Below, piece after piece: positions 54,001 through 55,664 of a stretch of 64,000 bases of DNA. The position numbers and the translations under genes were made by a program. The notes beneath the pieces are model-generated. The model searched no databases, was not told the origin of the DNA, and saw nothing but the letters and a program-made list of their open reading frames with translations. The stretch comes from Diphasiastrum complanatum (lineage: Eukaryota; Streptophyta; Lycopodiopsida; Lycopodiales; Lycopodiaceae): positions 1-64,000 of the forward strand of contig MU832141.1 of assembly GCA_029204225.1 (NCBI GenBank). The letters run 5' to 3'. Position 1 is the stretch's first letter, and each line of letters opens with the position of its first letter.

Positions 54001-54327
54001 ATATGCTAATAGCTATAACTTTTATTGAGTCATTGAAAAAAAAAATTGCGATTATCAAGAGAAAAAGTAGTATAGGAAGACAAAAGACTTTCATCTAGAA
54101 TTATGGCTGCAAATTCCAAGAAGCACTATTAAGGAGCTGCAACAGCCAGCAGCCTTTATCTGTTAGAACACACATTTTCTATGCCAAAGTAAAACTATGG
54201 CAAAATCTTATCCTGTGAATATAGACTACCGTAGTCAACTAATAATGAGTTAGCCAAGGAGCATACCGAACAGCCAGTGAACCAGAGCAGCGGGTTGCAC
54301 ACATCCCTCCGATACTAGCTCCAGGTC
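2385..54327 (-). CDS. DLD: D-lactate dehydrogenase (cytochrome), mitochondrial type, 3' part of gene, 12 exons
   Basis: This enzyme oxidises D-lactate to pyruvate with FAD and passes electrons to cytochrome c; in plants it acts in mitochondria, downstream of the glyoxalase methylglyoxal route. Twelve exons, all bounded by GT..AG and phase-compatible, join to 989 nt, that is 328 codons plus stop. In order they carry the FAD-domain block [33 protein letters not shown], the S.GTLGVITE loop, [62 protein letters not shown] and [13 protein letters not shown], and the terminus [11 protein letters not shown]. These are the diagnostic blocks of FAD-linked oxidase C-terminal domains and match plant DLD rather than glycolate oxidase or D-2-hydroxyglutarate dehydrogenase. 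Roughly the first 240 residues (transit peptide and start of the FAD domain) were not found and probably lie right of the window. Odd points: introns up to 18.6 kb, and Gly in place of the conserved Glu in GSEGTLG. Confidence 0.93.
2923..2952. repeat. GC-rich near-perfect hairpin in DLD intron 11
   Basis: The arm CCCCCAT-A-AGGGCA pairs with TGCCCT-C-ATGGGGG around a two-base loop: 13 pairs and one mismatch. The surrounding 2815-2990 is unusually G/C-rich, with repeated GGGCAGGGC words, and unlike the AT-rich flanks. It may be a small foldback element; no function is claimed. Confidence 0.5.
3399..3442 (-). CDS. DLD: DLD exon E11
   Basis: 44 bp, acceptor CTCCAG|GC and donor AAG|GTATGC. It encodes [14 protein letters not shown] after completing a Gly codon; GEHG(V/I)G is the second signature of the family. 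The intron before it is only 133 bp, and its 3' end is a CT microsatellite. Confidence 0.93.
3446..3491. repeat. (GA)n/(CT)n microsatellite abutting the E11 acceptor
   Basis: About 20 GA dinucleotides with one AAAG interruption. Read on the gene strand it is a CT run ending directly in CTCCAG, so it serves as the polypyrimidine tract of the E11 3' splice site. Confidence 0.85.
3576..3706 (-). CDS. DLD: DLD exon E10
   Basis: 131 bp, acceptor AACAG|T and donor AAG|GTTGGC. It encodes [19 protein letters not shown] followed by a charged helix ending [15 protein letters not shown] is the conserved H.GDGN.H signature of the FAD-oxidase C domain and supplies a metal/substrate-site histidine. The upstream intron carries elements A and B. 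Confidence 0.94.
3851..4052. mobile_element. MITE-like foldback element with GTTCCG-rich ends
   Basis: It begins GCCCGTTCC and ends GGAATGGGC, a 9-bp inverted pair with one mismatch. The left end contains a perfect 10-bp hairpin, CGTTCCGACC (3854-3863) and GGTCGGAACG (3870-3879). Both ends are full of GTTCCG/CGGAAC words, while the middle is AT-rich and non-coding. The length of about 200 bp and the structure suggest a hAT-type MITE. No clear 8-bp target duplication was seen. Confidence 0.45.
4053..5099. other. intron sequence without a recognisable gene
   Basis: AT-rich sequence inside DLD intron 9. It has loose direct repetition of words such as GATGCCAAA and AAATGCCAAAT between 4240 and 4830. 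No protein match was seen on either strand. Confidence 0.4.
5100..6883 (+). mobile_element. old Ty3/gypsy relic, gag-protease and integrase C-terminal pieces
   Basis: Plus-strand remnants appear in gypsy order. Near 5380-5430 is a zinc-knuckle-like [11 protein letters not shown]. Near 5620-5690 is the protease block [19 protein letters not shown]. From 6340 to 6600 lies an integrase C-terminal stretch ([18 protein letters not shown], then [12 protein letters not shown] and FVEGQYVYV), and near 6690-6790 a piece with [22 protein letters not shown], RNase H and the integrase core are missing, and frames change often. The integrase part resembles element F at 46-50 kb. A 42-bp imperfect tandem repeat lies at about 5208-5290. 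Confidence 0.65.
6884..7237 (-). repeat. 3' LTR of element A
   Basis: 354 bp, in plus reading TGTAATAGATCC...GCTCGTAACA, so it has TG..CA ends. It is followed inward by the purine-rich tract. Compared with the 5' LTR it lacks a few bases near 6959 and carries single changes. Confidence 0.88.
7249..10038 (-). pseudogene. element A pol: RT, RNase H, integrase, chromodomain-like end
   Basis: A 929-codon open frame. RT palm motifs include [14 protein letters not shown] and [10 protein letters not shown]. RNase H follows with [15 protein letters not shown] and [10 protein letters not shown], then an acidic spacer. The integrase zinc site is H.NPSAGH...CQKCQ, and the catalytic core carries [17 protein letters not shown] and the Glu of [10 protein letters not shown]. 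The C-terminal block [17 protein letters not shown] is chromodomain-like, placing the element among chromoviruses. The first RT catalytic Asp is replaced: [10 protein letters not shown] instead of [10 protein letters not shown] (GTC for GAC near 9878). The true RT start lies upstream in another frame, separated by a 4-base deletion near 9990, so the first ATG here is not a natural start. Confidence 0.9.
10086..11003 (-). pseudogene. element A zinc knuckle, protease and RT N-terminus
   Basis: A 305-codon frame. The nucleocapsid-type CCHC knuckle [14 protein letters not shown] is near its start; the aspartic protease motif [12 protein letters not shown] follows around residue 90. It ends at the beginning of RT ([17 protein letters not shown]) with a TAG where element D has CAG. 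It is separated from gag by a small deletion and frameshift near 11060. The protease motif has Asp-Asp-Gly instead of the usual Asp-Thr/Ser-Gly, as in element B, so it may be a family trait. Confidence 0.85.
11039..12019 (-). pseudogene. element A gag (capsid region), frameshifted
   Basis: 326 codons starting [14 protein letters not shown], the same start as B and D. The N-terminal part is acidic and predicted helical. The capsid region contains [20 protein letters not shown] and [20 protein letters not shown], typical of retrotransposon gag (helical, Trp-rich). A deletion near 11060 relative to B shifts the frame and cuts gag off before the zinc knuckle. Confidence 0.85.
12020..12984 (-). 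repeat. element A leader with ~91-nt periodic CGCTG/CAGCGA core
   Basis: Non-coding leader between primer site and gag. A core reading CTCGCTG, TCGCTGATCTG or CAGCG(A/C)TGG on the plus strand recurs at about 12261, 12354, 12437, 12529, 12607, 12709, 12801 and 12893, spaced 78-102 nt with most steps near 92. Sequence between the cores is much less alike. The same layout is present in B and D. Confidence 0.75.
12985..12997 (-). promoter_or_regulatory. element A primer binding site, initiator tRNA-Met
   Basis: On the minus strand the LTR end ..ACA is followed by one base and TGGTATCAGAGCC, the standard complement of the 3' end of plant initiator tRNA-Met. It marks the 5' end of the element and the start point of minus-strand DNA synthesis. 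Confidence 0.9.
12999..13129 (-). repeat. element A 5' LTR, inner part
   Basis: 131 bp matching the first part of the 3' LTR (plus reading TGTAATAGATCC...). It breaks off at TCGGC (13125-13129), where B is inserted, and resumes at 18708. Confidence 0.9.
13125..13129. repeat. target site duplication of element B (left copy)
   Basis: TCGGC directly before the TG of B's LTR. The same five bases follow B's other LTR at 18708-18712. Removing B and one copy rejoins A's LTR exactly. Confidence 0.93.
13130..13487 (-). repeat. 3' LTR of element B
   Basis: 358 bp with TG..CA ends, identical to 18350-18707. The polypurine tract complement follows inward at 13488-13500. Confidence 0.95.
13499..14248 (-). 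pseudogene. element B integrase C-terminal half with chromodomain-like end
   Basis: 249 codons, starting just after the nonsense codon that interrupts [12 protein letters not shown]. It holds the last catalytic Glu region ([11 protein letters not shown]), the GPF/Y-type module [20 protein letters not shown] and [20 protein letters not shown]. It is very similar to the end of A's pol. Confidence 0.9.
14267..15637 (-). pseudogene. element B RNase H and integrase core
   Basis: 456 codons. It begins at the end of the RT thumb ([12 protein letters not shown]), followed by the RNase H block [13 protein letters not shown], an acidic linker with [20 protein letters not shown], the integrase zinc site and core residues up to HPQTDG, where TAA ends it. 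The RT palm and fingers are absent. The start Met is internal to the ancestral polyprotein. Confidence 0.9.
15621..17546 (-). CDS. element B gag-nucleocapsid-protease
   Basis: 641 codons from [14 protein letters not shown]. Capsid region residues ~100-270, basic stretch [20 protein letters not shown], zinc knuckle [14 protein letters not shown] near residue 350, protease motif [12 protein letters not shown] near 430. It ends in about 25 unrelated residues where the RT deletion shifts the frame. It is the only gag in the window that stays open through the protease. The shorter length after protease is due to the deletion, not to normal gag termination. Confidence 0.9.
   Translation of the reverse strand: MTTPQGPDQPQERGFDELETEALAYRKGKEPMEVEEQEQFAEELDELVTKEQFLQLVTEVDELKLALANFKSSVDDSFAELKNLILSSTKGSLPSTSQLSPSPLPSVSGETLRSHPSVFKDLKPPTFNGEEKDRNADILQTFLSKWKNIHALKQTPDHLQAIEASLSLGPMAYKWWLNLQETGQTPRSWKAFEEAFLREFLPENELDRAWEAWERTVMDKSLIQYISQYREAILKIKNMDDYQKIRGFVRGLKDEYKVEVQRNSPTTLEQALRYAQIYDDSVGRKRARQQPLSEQLPQKDFQFKRKFLKRKKEDKFKGEAPQKRPSLIQPLKPDDFEKAKQERLCFVCMGKGHTVRQCPKGPFTKKDKKQVHLVQTVCFPSDSAASEIKVYHEDHEHCCQLTSAMLARPFSFGPHDLVRMHGKVGNQSVRVMVDDGATHNFINHTLVKKLKLPKVPSQHRYIVSLAKGEDKKIWETMVSKLNLGIQGYQDQINFQIMHLDRTDIVLGRDWLYSLGPSLHRNYQENTLSFQYKGREIQLHGEHDVPNSPMVCSSELCQLIGDEDHQVFLCDFQFIPEVSISSSIQQKISKLETLLSKFKDVFPEDLPHGLPPSRELDHVINGILQTICQGICSDSSPYDKSP
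17547..18335 (-). repeat. element B leader with ~91-nt periodic core
   Basis: Cores (CTCGCTG, CAGCGCTGG, CAGCGATGG, CAGCGAG) occur at about 17787, 17881, 17970, 18061, 18152 and 18234: steps 94, 89, 91, 91, 82. Two extra cores lie at 18005 and 18097. The leader is about 180 bp shorter than A's and diverged from it between cores. Confidence 0.75.
18336..18348 (-). promoter_or_regulatory. element B primer binding site, initiator tRNA-Met
   Basis: Minus-strand TGGTATCAAAGCC one base after the LTR, the same as A with one substitution (A for G), a common variant of the tRNA-Met site. Confidence 0.9.
18350..18707 (-). repeat. 5' LTR of element B
   Basis: 358 bp, identical to 13130-13487. It is followed on the outer side by TCGGC, the second copy of the target duplication. 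Confidence 0.95.
18708..18836 (-). repeat. element A 5' LTR, outer part, truncated
   Basis: Starts with the second TCGGC and continues A's LTR to CACACTACTCAC at 18836. About 100 bases that should lead to CTCGTAACA are missing, so A's 5' border and its target duplication are lost. Confidence 0.9.
18837..19560 (+). repeat. chromovirus C-type LTR relic
   Basis: Matches, in reverse orientation, the LTR at 58.3-58.96 kb. Shared blocks include GGCTAAGTCACCGGC, repeated GACACGTGTCA(T/C)ATG words, TGCCAAGTGGCAAGTGT and AGGCATTCCTCATCATAA. It lacks the first ~75 bases of that LTR and abuts the truncated A LTR directly, so both are broken at the same point. Confidence 0.65.
19623..20205 (-). mobile_element. 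LINE ORF1 relic
   Basis: Two overlapping frames together resemble the ORF1 protein of the LINE at 30-32 kb: a coiled-coil-like stretch ([14 protein letters not shown]), [13 protein letters not shown]-type repeats, then [20 protein letters not shown], as in [19 protein letters not shown] there. A frameshift lies near 19830. It ends before the RRM-like C-terminus. Confidence 0.6.
20328..20357. repeat. (GAGGA)n minisatellite
   Basis: Five to six perfect tandem copies of a GGAGA pentamer. Confidence 0.85.
20370..21700 (-). mobile_element. LINE ORF2 C-terminal relic with 3' end
   Basis: The minus strand contains [53 protein letters not shown] and a remnant of the terminal cysteine/histidine motif ([21 protein letters not shown]). 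It then runs into a 3' UTR ending at the complement of GGAAAAGACATTAATAAAGC (20380-20410), the same 3' end as the LINE at 32.1-32.3 kb. Several frameshifts and stops are present. RT is missing. Confidence 0.65.
21701..22273. other. intron 9, donor-proximal part, no gene recognised
   Basis: AT-rich intronic sequence between the LINE relic and exon E9. No repeats or coding matches were identified. Confidence 0.4.
22274..22353 (-). CDS. DLD: DLD exon E9
   Basis: 80 bp, acceptor TGCAG|GAT and donor ATG|GTATGT. It encodes [17 protein letters not shown], then VLLDASPLI and two bases of a Cys codon completed by E10, 18.6 kb away. Confidence 0.9.
22865..23440 (-). mobile_element. hAT transposase C-terminal relic
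   Basis: In DLD intron 8. The fragments [20 protein letters not shown] and [20 protein letters not shown] match the hAT dimerisation domain (S.CERNWS.F..IH.K.RN.L). An acidic C-terminal tail follows, and an upstream piece [18 protein letters not shown] precedes. The catalytic domain is missing. Confidence 0.65.
24000..24062 (-). CDS. DLD: DLD exon E8
   Basis: 63 bp, 21 codons, acceptor TTTTCAG|ATG and donor ACG|GTACTC. It encodes [20 protein letters not shown] and T, matching the family segment (I/V)RKEALWA......MITD. Confidence 0.9.
24063..24959. other. intron 7, no gene recognised
   Basis: AT-rich intronic sequence downstream of exon E7 and upstream of E8, with only short chance open frames. 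No confident match on either strand. Confidence 0.35.
24960..25400 (-). mobile_element. Ty3/gypsy RT fragment
   Basis: Near 24985-25110 the frame contains [21 protein letters not shown], the RT thumb pattern (V.YLGHI.S..GV..DP.K). A weak preceding palm remnant is duplicated: two copies of about 80 bp starting near 25214 and 25314, roughly 100 bp apart. Heavily decayed. Confidence 0.5.
25877..26005. repeat. two-copy imperfect tandem repeat, ~64-bp unit
   Basis: Copies at about 25877-25940 and 25941-26005 share TTTCAACT.GAGG.AGCCCAT, TATGT and GAGAGA.ATATCACA. They differ at several positions. Confidence 0.6.
26223..26332 (-). CDS. DLD: DLD exon E7
   Basis: 110 bp, acceptor TACAG|AG and donor AAG|GTAATG. 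It encodes [20 protein letters not shown], then [17 protein letters not shown]. The first Glu codon is shared with E6. Confidence 0.92.
26333..27451. other. intron 6, no gene recognised
   Basis: The longest open frame (26818-27240, plus, 140 codons, lysine/serine-rich) has no recognisable domain, no splice or promoter context and lies antisense in an intron. I regard it as chance. Confidence 0.35.
27452..27560 (-). CDS. DLD: DLD exon E6
   Basis: 109 bp, acceptor CTCCAG|GTGTC and donor CAG|GTAATT. It encodes [20 protein letters not shown], then [16 protein letters not shown] plus one base of a Glu codon. This is the substrate-domain beginning of the FAD-oxidase C region. Confidence 0.92.
27920..27994 (-). 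CDS. DLD: DLD exon E5
   Basis: 75 bp, exactly 25 codons, acceptor CTGAAG|GTG and donor CAG|GTTCCA. It encodes [20 protein letters not shown] and HSGIQ. The frame stays open into the intron for a few codons, but the splice to E6 restores the conserved continuation VSRVELLDE. Confidence 0.9.
28328..28424 (-). CDS. DLD: DLD exon E4 with altered GSEGTLG motif
   Basis: 97 bp, acceptor GGCAG|G and donor GTT|GTGAGC. It encodes [19 protein letters not shown], then [11 protein letters not shown]. The codon at the motif position is GGG (Gly) where FAD-linked oxidases almost always have Glu (GSEGTLG). A single A-to-G change would explain it. Confidence 0.9.
28425..29355. other. intron 3, E4-proximal part, no gene recognised
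   Basis: AT-rich sequence. A short phrase about CACACCAAT(C/T)GACT(A/C)TGCCATGTA is repeated at 28746 and 28790. Nothing coding was seen. Confidence 0.35.
29356..29440. repeat. GATTC/GAATC palindromic cluster
   Basis: Starts GTTGCAGCGCGATTC and packs several GATTCGCGATT / AATCGCGAT words able to pair with each other, then a T-run. This resembles the terminal foldbacks of hAT-type elements seen at 3851 and 44513 in this window. No matching far end was identified. Confidence 0.35.
29776..30120. repeat. CT and CA microsatellites alternating with a 60-bp minisatellite
   Basis: A (CT)n run passes into (CA)n, then three near-identical copies of a ~60-bp unit (starting CAGCGATGGTGATGGCTGCT at about 29872, 29969 and 30053), each followed by a new CT run. 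It lies directly before ORF1 of the LINE and may be its 5' UTR. Confidence 0.85.
30399..30749 (+). pseudogene. LINE ORF1 N-terminal Ser/Pro-rich segment
   Basis: 116 codons, almost all Ser, Pro, Leu and Ala. It is in the same frame as ORF1 proper at 30762 and separated from it by one TGA (30747-30749) and four codons. An overlapping Pro-rich frame (30121-30765) may be the original N-terminus, so a frameshift is likely here. No domain recognised. Confidence 0.45.
30762..31421 (+). CDS. LINE ORF1 protein, coiled coil and RRM-like nucleic-acid binding
   Basis: 219 codons. Residues 1-70 form a heptad-like coiled coil ([20 protein letters not shown] and [11 protein letters not shown]). From about 105 on, [20 protein letters not shown] is the ribonucleoprotein-like strand of L1-type ORF1 proteins, followed near the end by [19 protein letters not shown] and [14 protein letters not shown], the usual C-terminal element. 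Such proteins coat LINE RNA. The frame is intact to its stop. Confidence 0.7.
   Translation: MKTDFQLLKHELSQLKGIVVSLLKEKNVLQSKVALLEQVINTKQVAASESTTTMIKELESKIEQHKDSWAAVLQKGTKPNAPISSVISATILEERSREQKGHNIRVRGIPDTQDAIAEATRFLETTLGHMTDGLDTAWRTTRDAATLVICFTSLESRRDALRCRSKLRGTTIYMDDDLTYIQVEERRKAFQAARESGRRVIYRDGRVRFLDSAPSRSQC
31470..32097 (+). pseudogene. LINE ORF2 C-terminal region with Cys/His motif
   Basis: Open frame containing [20 protein letters not shown], then [20 protein letters not shown] and [12 protein letters not shown], a CX2C..HX4C-type motif at the end of plant LINE ORF2 proteins. A low-complexity Asp/Arg/Thr tail follows. The frame in fact starts earlier (31342), but that part overlaps ORF1 out of frame and is not homologous. 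Confidence 0.65.
32465..36030 (-). pseudogene. multi-exon hAT transposase gene, near-complete with internal stops
   Basis: hAT transposases cut and paste DNA; this one keeps the family order. N-terminal BED-type zinc finger ([17 protein letters not shown], near 35870-35945), low-complexity repeats, [20 protein letters not shown], then the catalytic block [11 protein letters not shown] and [26 protein letters not shown], the region [38 protein letters not shown], the dimerisation domain [16 protein letters not shown], and an acidic, Arg-rich tail. Splice junctions are visible: exons about 36030-34972, 34879-34534, 34442-34036, 33937-33768, about 33670-33342 and 33223-32465. In-frame stops at 33464-33462 (TGA), 33163-33161 (TAG) and one TGA before the zinc finger make it a pseudogene. 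It lies in DLD intron 3. Confidence 0.8.
35448..35720 (-). repeat. 39-bp coding tandem repeat, seven copies
   Basis: TGTACT recurs at 35448, 35487, 35526, 35565, 35604, 35643 and 35682, exactly 39 bp apart. On the hAT strand each unit encodes 13 residues of the type [13 protein letters not shown]. It sits between the zinc finger and the catalytic domain of the hAT protein. Confidence 0.9.
36279..36998 (+). mobile_element. hAT transposase C-terminal fragment
   Basis: 239 open codons. [20 protein letters not shown] and [20 protein letters not shown] are the hAT dimerisation signature. A charged helix and an acidic tail ([14 protein letters not shown]) follow. It starts mid-domain and lacks the DNA-binding and catalytic parts. 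Oriented opposite to the neighbouring minus-strand hAT, 250 bp away. Confidence 0.8.
36999..37629. other. AT-rich stretch after the hAT fragment
   Basis: No gene. Words such as AATTCGAT / ATCGAATT cluster near 37215-37290 and could be the 3' terminal region of the hAT element. Confidence 0.3.
37630..38375 (+). mobile_element. Ty3/gypsy relic with gag joined directly to RT
   Basis: 37640-37790 reads as gag ([20 protein letters not shown], then [13 protein letters not shown]). From 38070 RT begins ([36 protein letters not shown]) and continues to a decayed MPFG/A-type region near 38285. Zinc knuckle and protease are missing. Many stops. Confidence 0.65.
38383..38680 (-). mobile_element. LINE 3'-end relic
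   Basis: The plus sequence AAACGTCTCCA occurs at both ends, and the middle (38550-38630: AGCCAAAAGGCATTTAAAAC, then CATATAAACGTCTCC) resembles the complement of the LINE 3' UTR seen at 20.4 and 32.2 kb. No coding part remains. Confidence 0.45.
38681..39967. other. intron 3, E3-proximal part, no gene recognised
   Basis: AT-rich intronic sequence without a coding match. Confidence 0.35.
39968..40029 (-). CDS. DLD: DLD exon E3
   Basis: 62 bp, acceptor AACAG|GTAGTG and donor GG|GTCAGT. It encodes [20 protein letters not shown] and two bases of the following Gly codon. Plant homologues have the same order [26 protein letters not shown]. The donor splits the Gly codon that E4 completes. Confidence 0.9.
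40526..40621. repeat. 48-bp tandem duplication
   Basis: Two copies starting GCCTATTGCTTGATGCAAAT at 40526 and 40574, differing at three or four positions. Confidence 0.9.
40626..41425 (-). mobile_element. LINE-type ORF2 C-terminal relic with CxCGH motif
   Basis: On the minus strand: [32 protein letters not shown], then [17 protein letters not shown] and [18 protein letters not shown], the pattern found after RT in many plant retroelements. A weak continuation runs down to 40626. It joins the LINE RT relic at about 41425 and seems to belong to a different subfamily. Overlaps two ~41-bp repeats (TTGGCTAGTAGCT at 41067 and 41107). Confidence 0.55.
41426..42370 (-). mobile_element. LINE RT relic
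   Basis: Reads [20 protein letters not shown] near 42290-42350, the RT motif preceding the catalytic FADD box, then a decayed middle, and [18 protein letters not shown] and [20 protein letters not shown], homologous to the 20.4-21.7 kb LINE. Several stops. It truncates a hAT relic at 42370. Confidence 0.6.
42371..43410 (-). mobile_element. hAT transposase N-terminal and catalytic relic
   Basis: Related to the hAT gene at 32-36 kb: it begins with [14 protein letters not shown] (near 43370), a degraded zinc finger region, then [20 protein letters not shown] and [21 protein letters not shown]. The rest is lost at the LINE junction near 42370. Confidence 0.65.
43411..44946. other. intron 2 sequence with a small GTTGCAG foldback
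   Basis: No gene recognised. Near 44513-44545 GTTGCAG and CTGCAAC flank a short GATCGCGATC palindrome, reminiscent of the cluster at 29356. Confidence 0.35.
44947..44983 (-). CDS. DLD: DLD exon E2, 37-bp micro-exon
   Basis: Acceptor TTGCAG|G and donor AAG|GTTTGG. It encodes [12 protein letters not shown] after completing the Arg codon started in E1. Only 37 bp long, it is flanked by introns of 9.3 kb and 4.9 kb. Phase and conserved sequence both fit, so it is not a chance match. Confidence 0.9.
44984..46088. other. intron 1, E2-proximal part; CGTTCC-rich patch
   Basis: No gene. 45784-45838 is an array of CGTTCCC / CATTCCC words, similar in flavour to the ends of the element at 3851-4052. 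A plus frame 45841-46065 is Leu/Phe-rich and looks accidental. Confidence 0.35.
46089..46506 (-). repeat. 3' LTR of element F
   Basis: 418 bp, shared with 50068-50482. The plus-strand edges GTTAT...ATAAC form a 5-bp inverted pair rather than the usual TG..CA at the last shared base. A polypurine tract complement (CTCTCCCC) follows inward. Confidence 0.65.
46668..47296 (-). pseudogene. element F integrase C-terminal part
   Basis: Two shifted frames: [20 protein letters not shown], then [20 protein letters not shown], and after a frameshift the segment [20 protein letters not shown]. It resembles the old relic at 6.3-6.8 kb. Confidence 0.65.
47297..47615 (-). pseudogene. element F integrase zinc-binding domain
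   Basis: [20 protein letters not shown] and [15 protein letters not shown] form the HHCC domain (H..H, C..C). It is followed immediately by the C-terminal part, so the catalytic core is missing. Confidence 0.7.
47640..48120 (-). pseudogene. element F RNase H
   Basis: Near 47921-48118 the frame reads [20 protein letters not shown], then [19 protein letters not shown], the first RNase H aspartate region. The remainder to 47640 is broken by frameshifts. The RT that should precede it is absent. Confidence 0.65.
48250..49025 (-). pseudogene. element F gag with zinc knuckle
   Basis: Capsid pieces [20 protein letters not shown] and [14 protein letters not shown], then [13 protein letters not shown] and [16 protein letters not shown]. 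Near 48330-48375 the CCHC knuckle [14 protein letters not shown] is intact. Frameshifts near 48600 and 48800. Confidence 0.7.
49060..50050 (-). other. element F leader
   Basis: Non-coding region between primer site and gag. Near 49810-49920 a GAAATGGGCG(C/T)T / GATGGGC phrase is repeated four to five times about 25 bp apart. No open frame of interest. Confidence 0.45.
50053..50066 (-). promoter_or_regulatory. element F primer binding site, initiator tRNA-Met
   Basis: Minus-strand TGGTATCAAAGCAC directly next to the 5' LTR end. Confidence 0.85.
50068..50482 (-). repeat. 5' LTR of element F
   Basis: About 415 bp matching the 3' LTR with many substitutions and small indels. Outer edge GTAAC at 50478-50482, next to copia coding sequence. 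Confidence 0.65.
50483..51255 (-). mobile_element. Ty1/copia integrase fragment
   Basis: Minus strand: [53 protein letters not shown] and [20 protein letters not shown] are the GAG-integrase-RT linker blocks of copia elements. After a frameshift near 50790 comes [17 protein letters not shown] and [17 protein letters not shown] and LTRs are not present. It is cut at 50482 by the LTR of F. Confidence 0.8.
51274..51363. repeat. 47-bp tandem duplication
   Basis: TGAAGCAATCTTCCTAAGAG followed by TGAGGATGAAGT occurs at 51274 and 51321, differing at one or two bases. Confidence 0.9.
51364..52108. other. intron 1, no gene recognised
   Basis: AT-rich, possibly the decayed upstream part of the copia fragment. 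No motif identified. Confidence 0.3.
52109..52950 (+). mobile_element. LINE ORF2 relic downstream of RT
   Basis: Plus-strand pieces: [39 protein letters not shown], then [10 protein letters not shown], matching the plant LINE pattern YKYLG..F...W......R...K...L....C......LVTPVLLYG.EVW. The segment containing W.ICAKRR.LGKFK is duplicated with changes about 180 bp downstream. Many stops. Confidence 0.6.
52951..54266. other. intron 1, donor-proximal part, no gene recognised
   Basis: A minus frame at 53066-53440 (124 codons) has no recognisable domain. The rest is AT-rich intron next to exon E1. Confidence 0.3.
54267..54327 (-). CDS. DLD: DLD exon E1 (first visible)
   Basis: 61 bp, acceptor GCAG|GA and donor CG|GTATGC. 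It encodes [20 protein letters not shown], part of the FAD pyrophosphate-binding region. It begins with two bases completing a Gly codon from an upstream exon not seen here, and ends with two bases of an Arg codon completed by E2. Confidence 0.9.
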
Positions 54328-54596
54328 CTGCATCCATTTGGAAAAGGTACAGCAATAGTACTATTTGATGTTTACACCAAGATATGCCACTAATAGTCTC
54401 GATCACTTATATGTCCTTACATGAAATGTTTGTAGCATTAAGAAGTTGAAATGCAGATGTCAATAAAAAAGAATGGTCTGTACAATGTAGAAATTGTCAG
54501 AGAATATCATTTGATGATGCATTTTTCATATGATCAGTTTACGCTGATTTAAAATGTGGCACTACTCTGCCTAGCATTGTAGCAATGCTTCGCCAG

Positions 54597-55258
54597 GTGT
54601 TACAACTCCCTTAAATCTCCGATTGCCTTGAAGGTCGACGCACGCCCCATACCAGTGACGACGAACTGTATCCGCCCATCCATAGGGTCACTACCGACCC
54701 ACCCCCATGCACTGGAGCTATCAAAATCCTCATGCCTAGTCAAGCCTCCTGCGATAACTGGCATCCCATACCACCAGCCATCGCCCTTGGCTATCCCTAG
54801 CACACATCTCCTGGCCTGGAGATACATCCTGGCTACTGCACGTGCTCTCCATCCACCAACTCCCGGGTAGATTGAGTGAATGGCAAAAGGGAAGCCCCAC
54901 CACTATATAGACATAGCATAGTGGGTCCCATCAGGCATGGAACTGCTGGCGACACGTGACCACCTAGGATGGTTATAAAGTCCTCAATCCAAGGATCCTA
55001 TTCTAAGCATGCCAATCACAAGCAACACAAGGGAACCTGACGGTGGACAAACCAACCCAACCAAACCTAGATCGACGGATCTAGCCCCCAAGCTATGGAT
55101 CAATCTCAAAGAGGAGTGAGGCATCACACCAGCAGCATACGACTACTAGTCTCACAATCAAGGATACACTAGTGAGAGCCCAATAGGTATACTTATACCC
55201 TCCAAGGCCCATGCACCACTAGTAGTGCACTGTGACACCTCACTGGACACCTCTGCAG
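54597..55258. other. GC-richer non-coding block, possible LTR or leader of an unidentified element
   Basis: Begins TGTTACAACTCCCTT and is clearly richer in G/C than the intron to the left. No protein match on either strand. The border resembles an LTR/polypurine junction but no partner LTR was found. Confidence 0.3.
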
Positions 55259-55664
55259 CCTATCTGGGCCACGTCATCCAGATCCCCAATGACTCACTGA
55301 TAGACCCATACAAATCCACCATCATGAGTTTAGGCCTACAACCATTAATTATGACCTTATGCATAAGGGCCCCAAACCCCTTATAATCATAATTAACTTA
55401 CGGGTTGTCGGTCTACTAATCTCTAGCATGGATACGCTACCCGAGACCAGTCATGGACGTGACAATGGTGGAACTGGATGACGTGGCCCAGATAGGCTCA
55501 TACAAATCCACCATCATGAGTTTAGGCCTACAACCATTAATTATGACCTTGTGCACATAAGGGCCCCAAACCCCTTATAATCATAATTAACTTACAGGTT
55601 GTCGGTCTACTGATCTCTAGCATGGATACACAACCCGAGACCAGTCATGGGCATGACAATGGTG
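55259..55664. repeat. ~165-bp direct repeat with a 21-bp inverted repeat
   Basis: Copies at 55307-55470 and 55499-55664 begin CATACAAATCCACCATCATG and end GACAATGGTG; they differ at a handful of positions. A perfect 21-bp inverted repeat (starting CCTATCTGGGCCACG at 55259; complement at 55476-55496) encloses the first copy. The second copy ends exactly where C1 RNase H is cut off. Confidence 0.85.
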
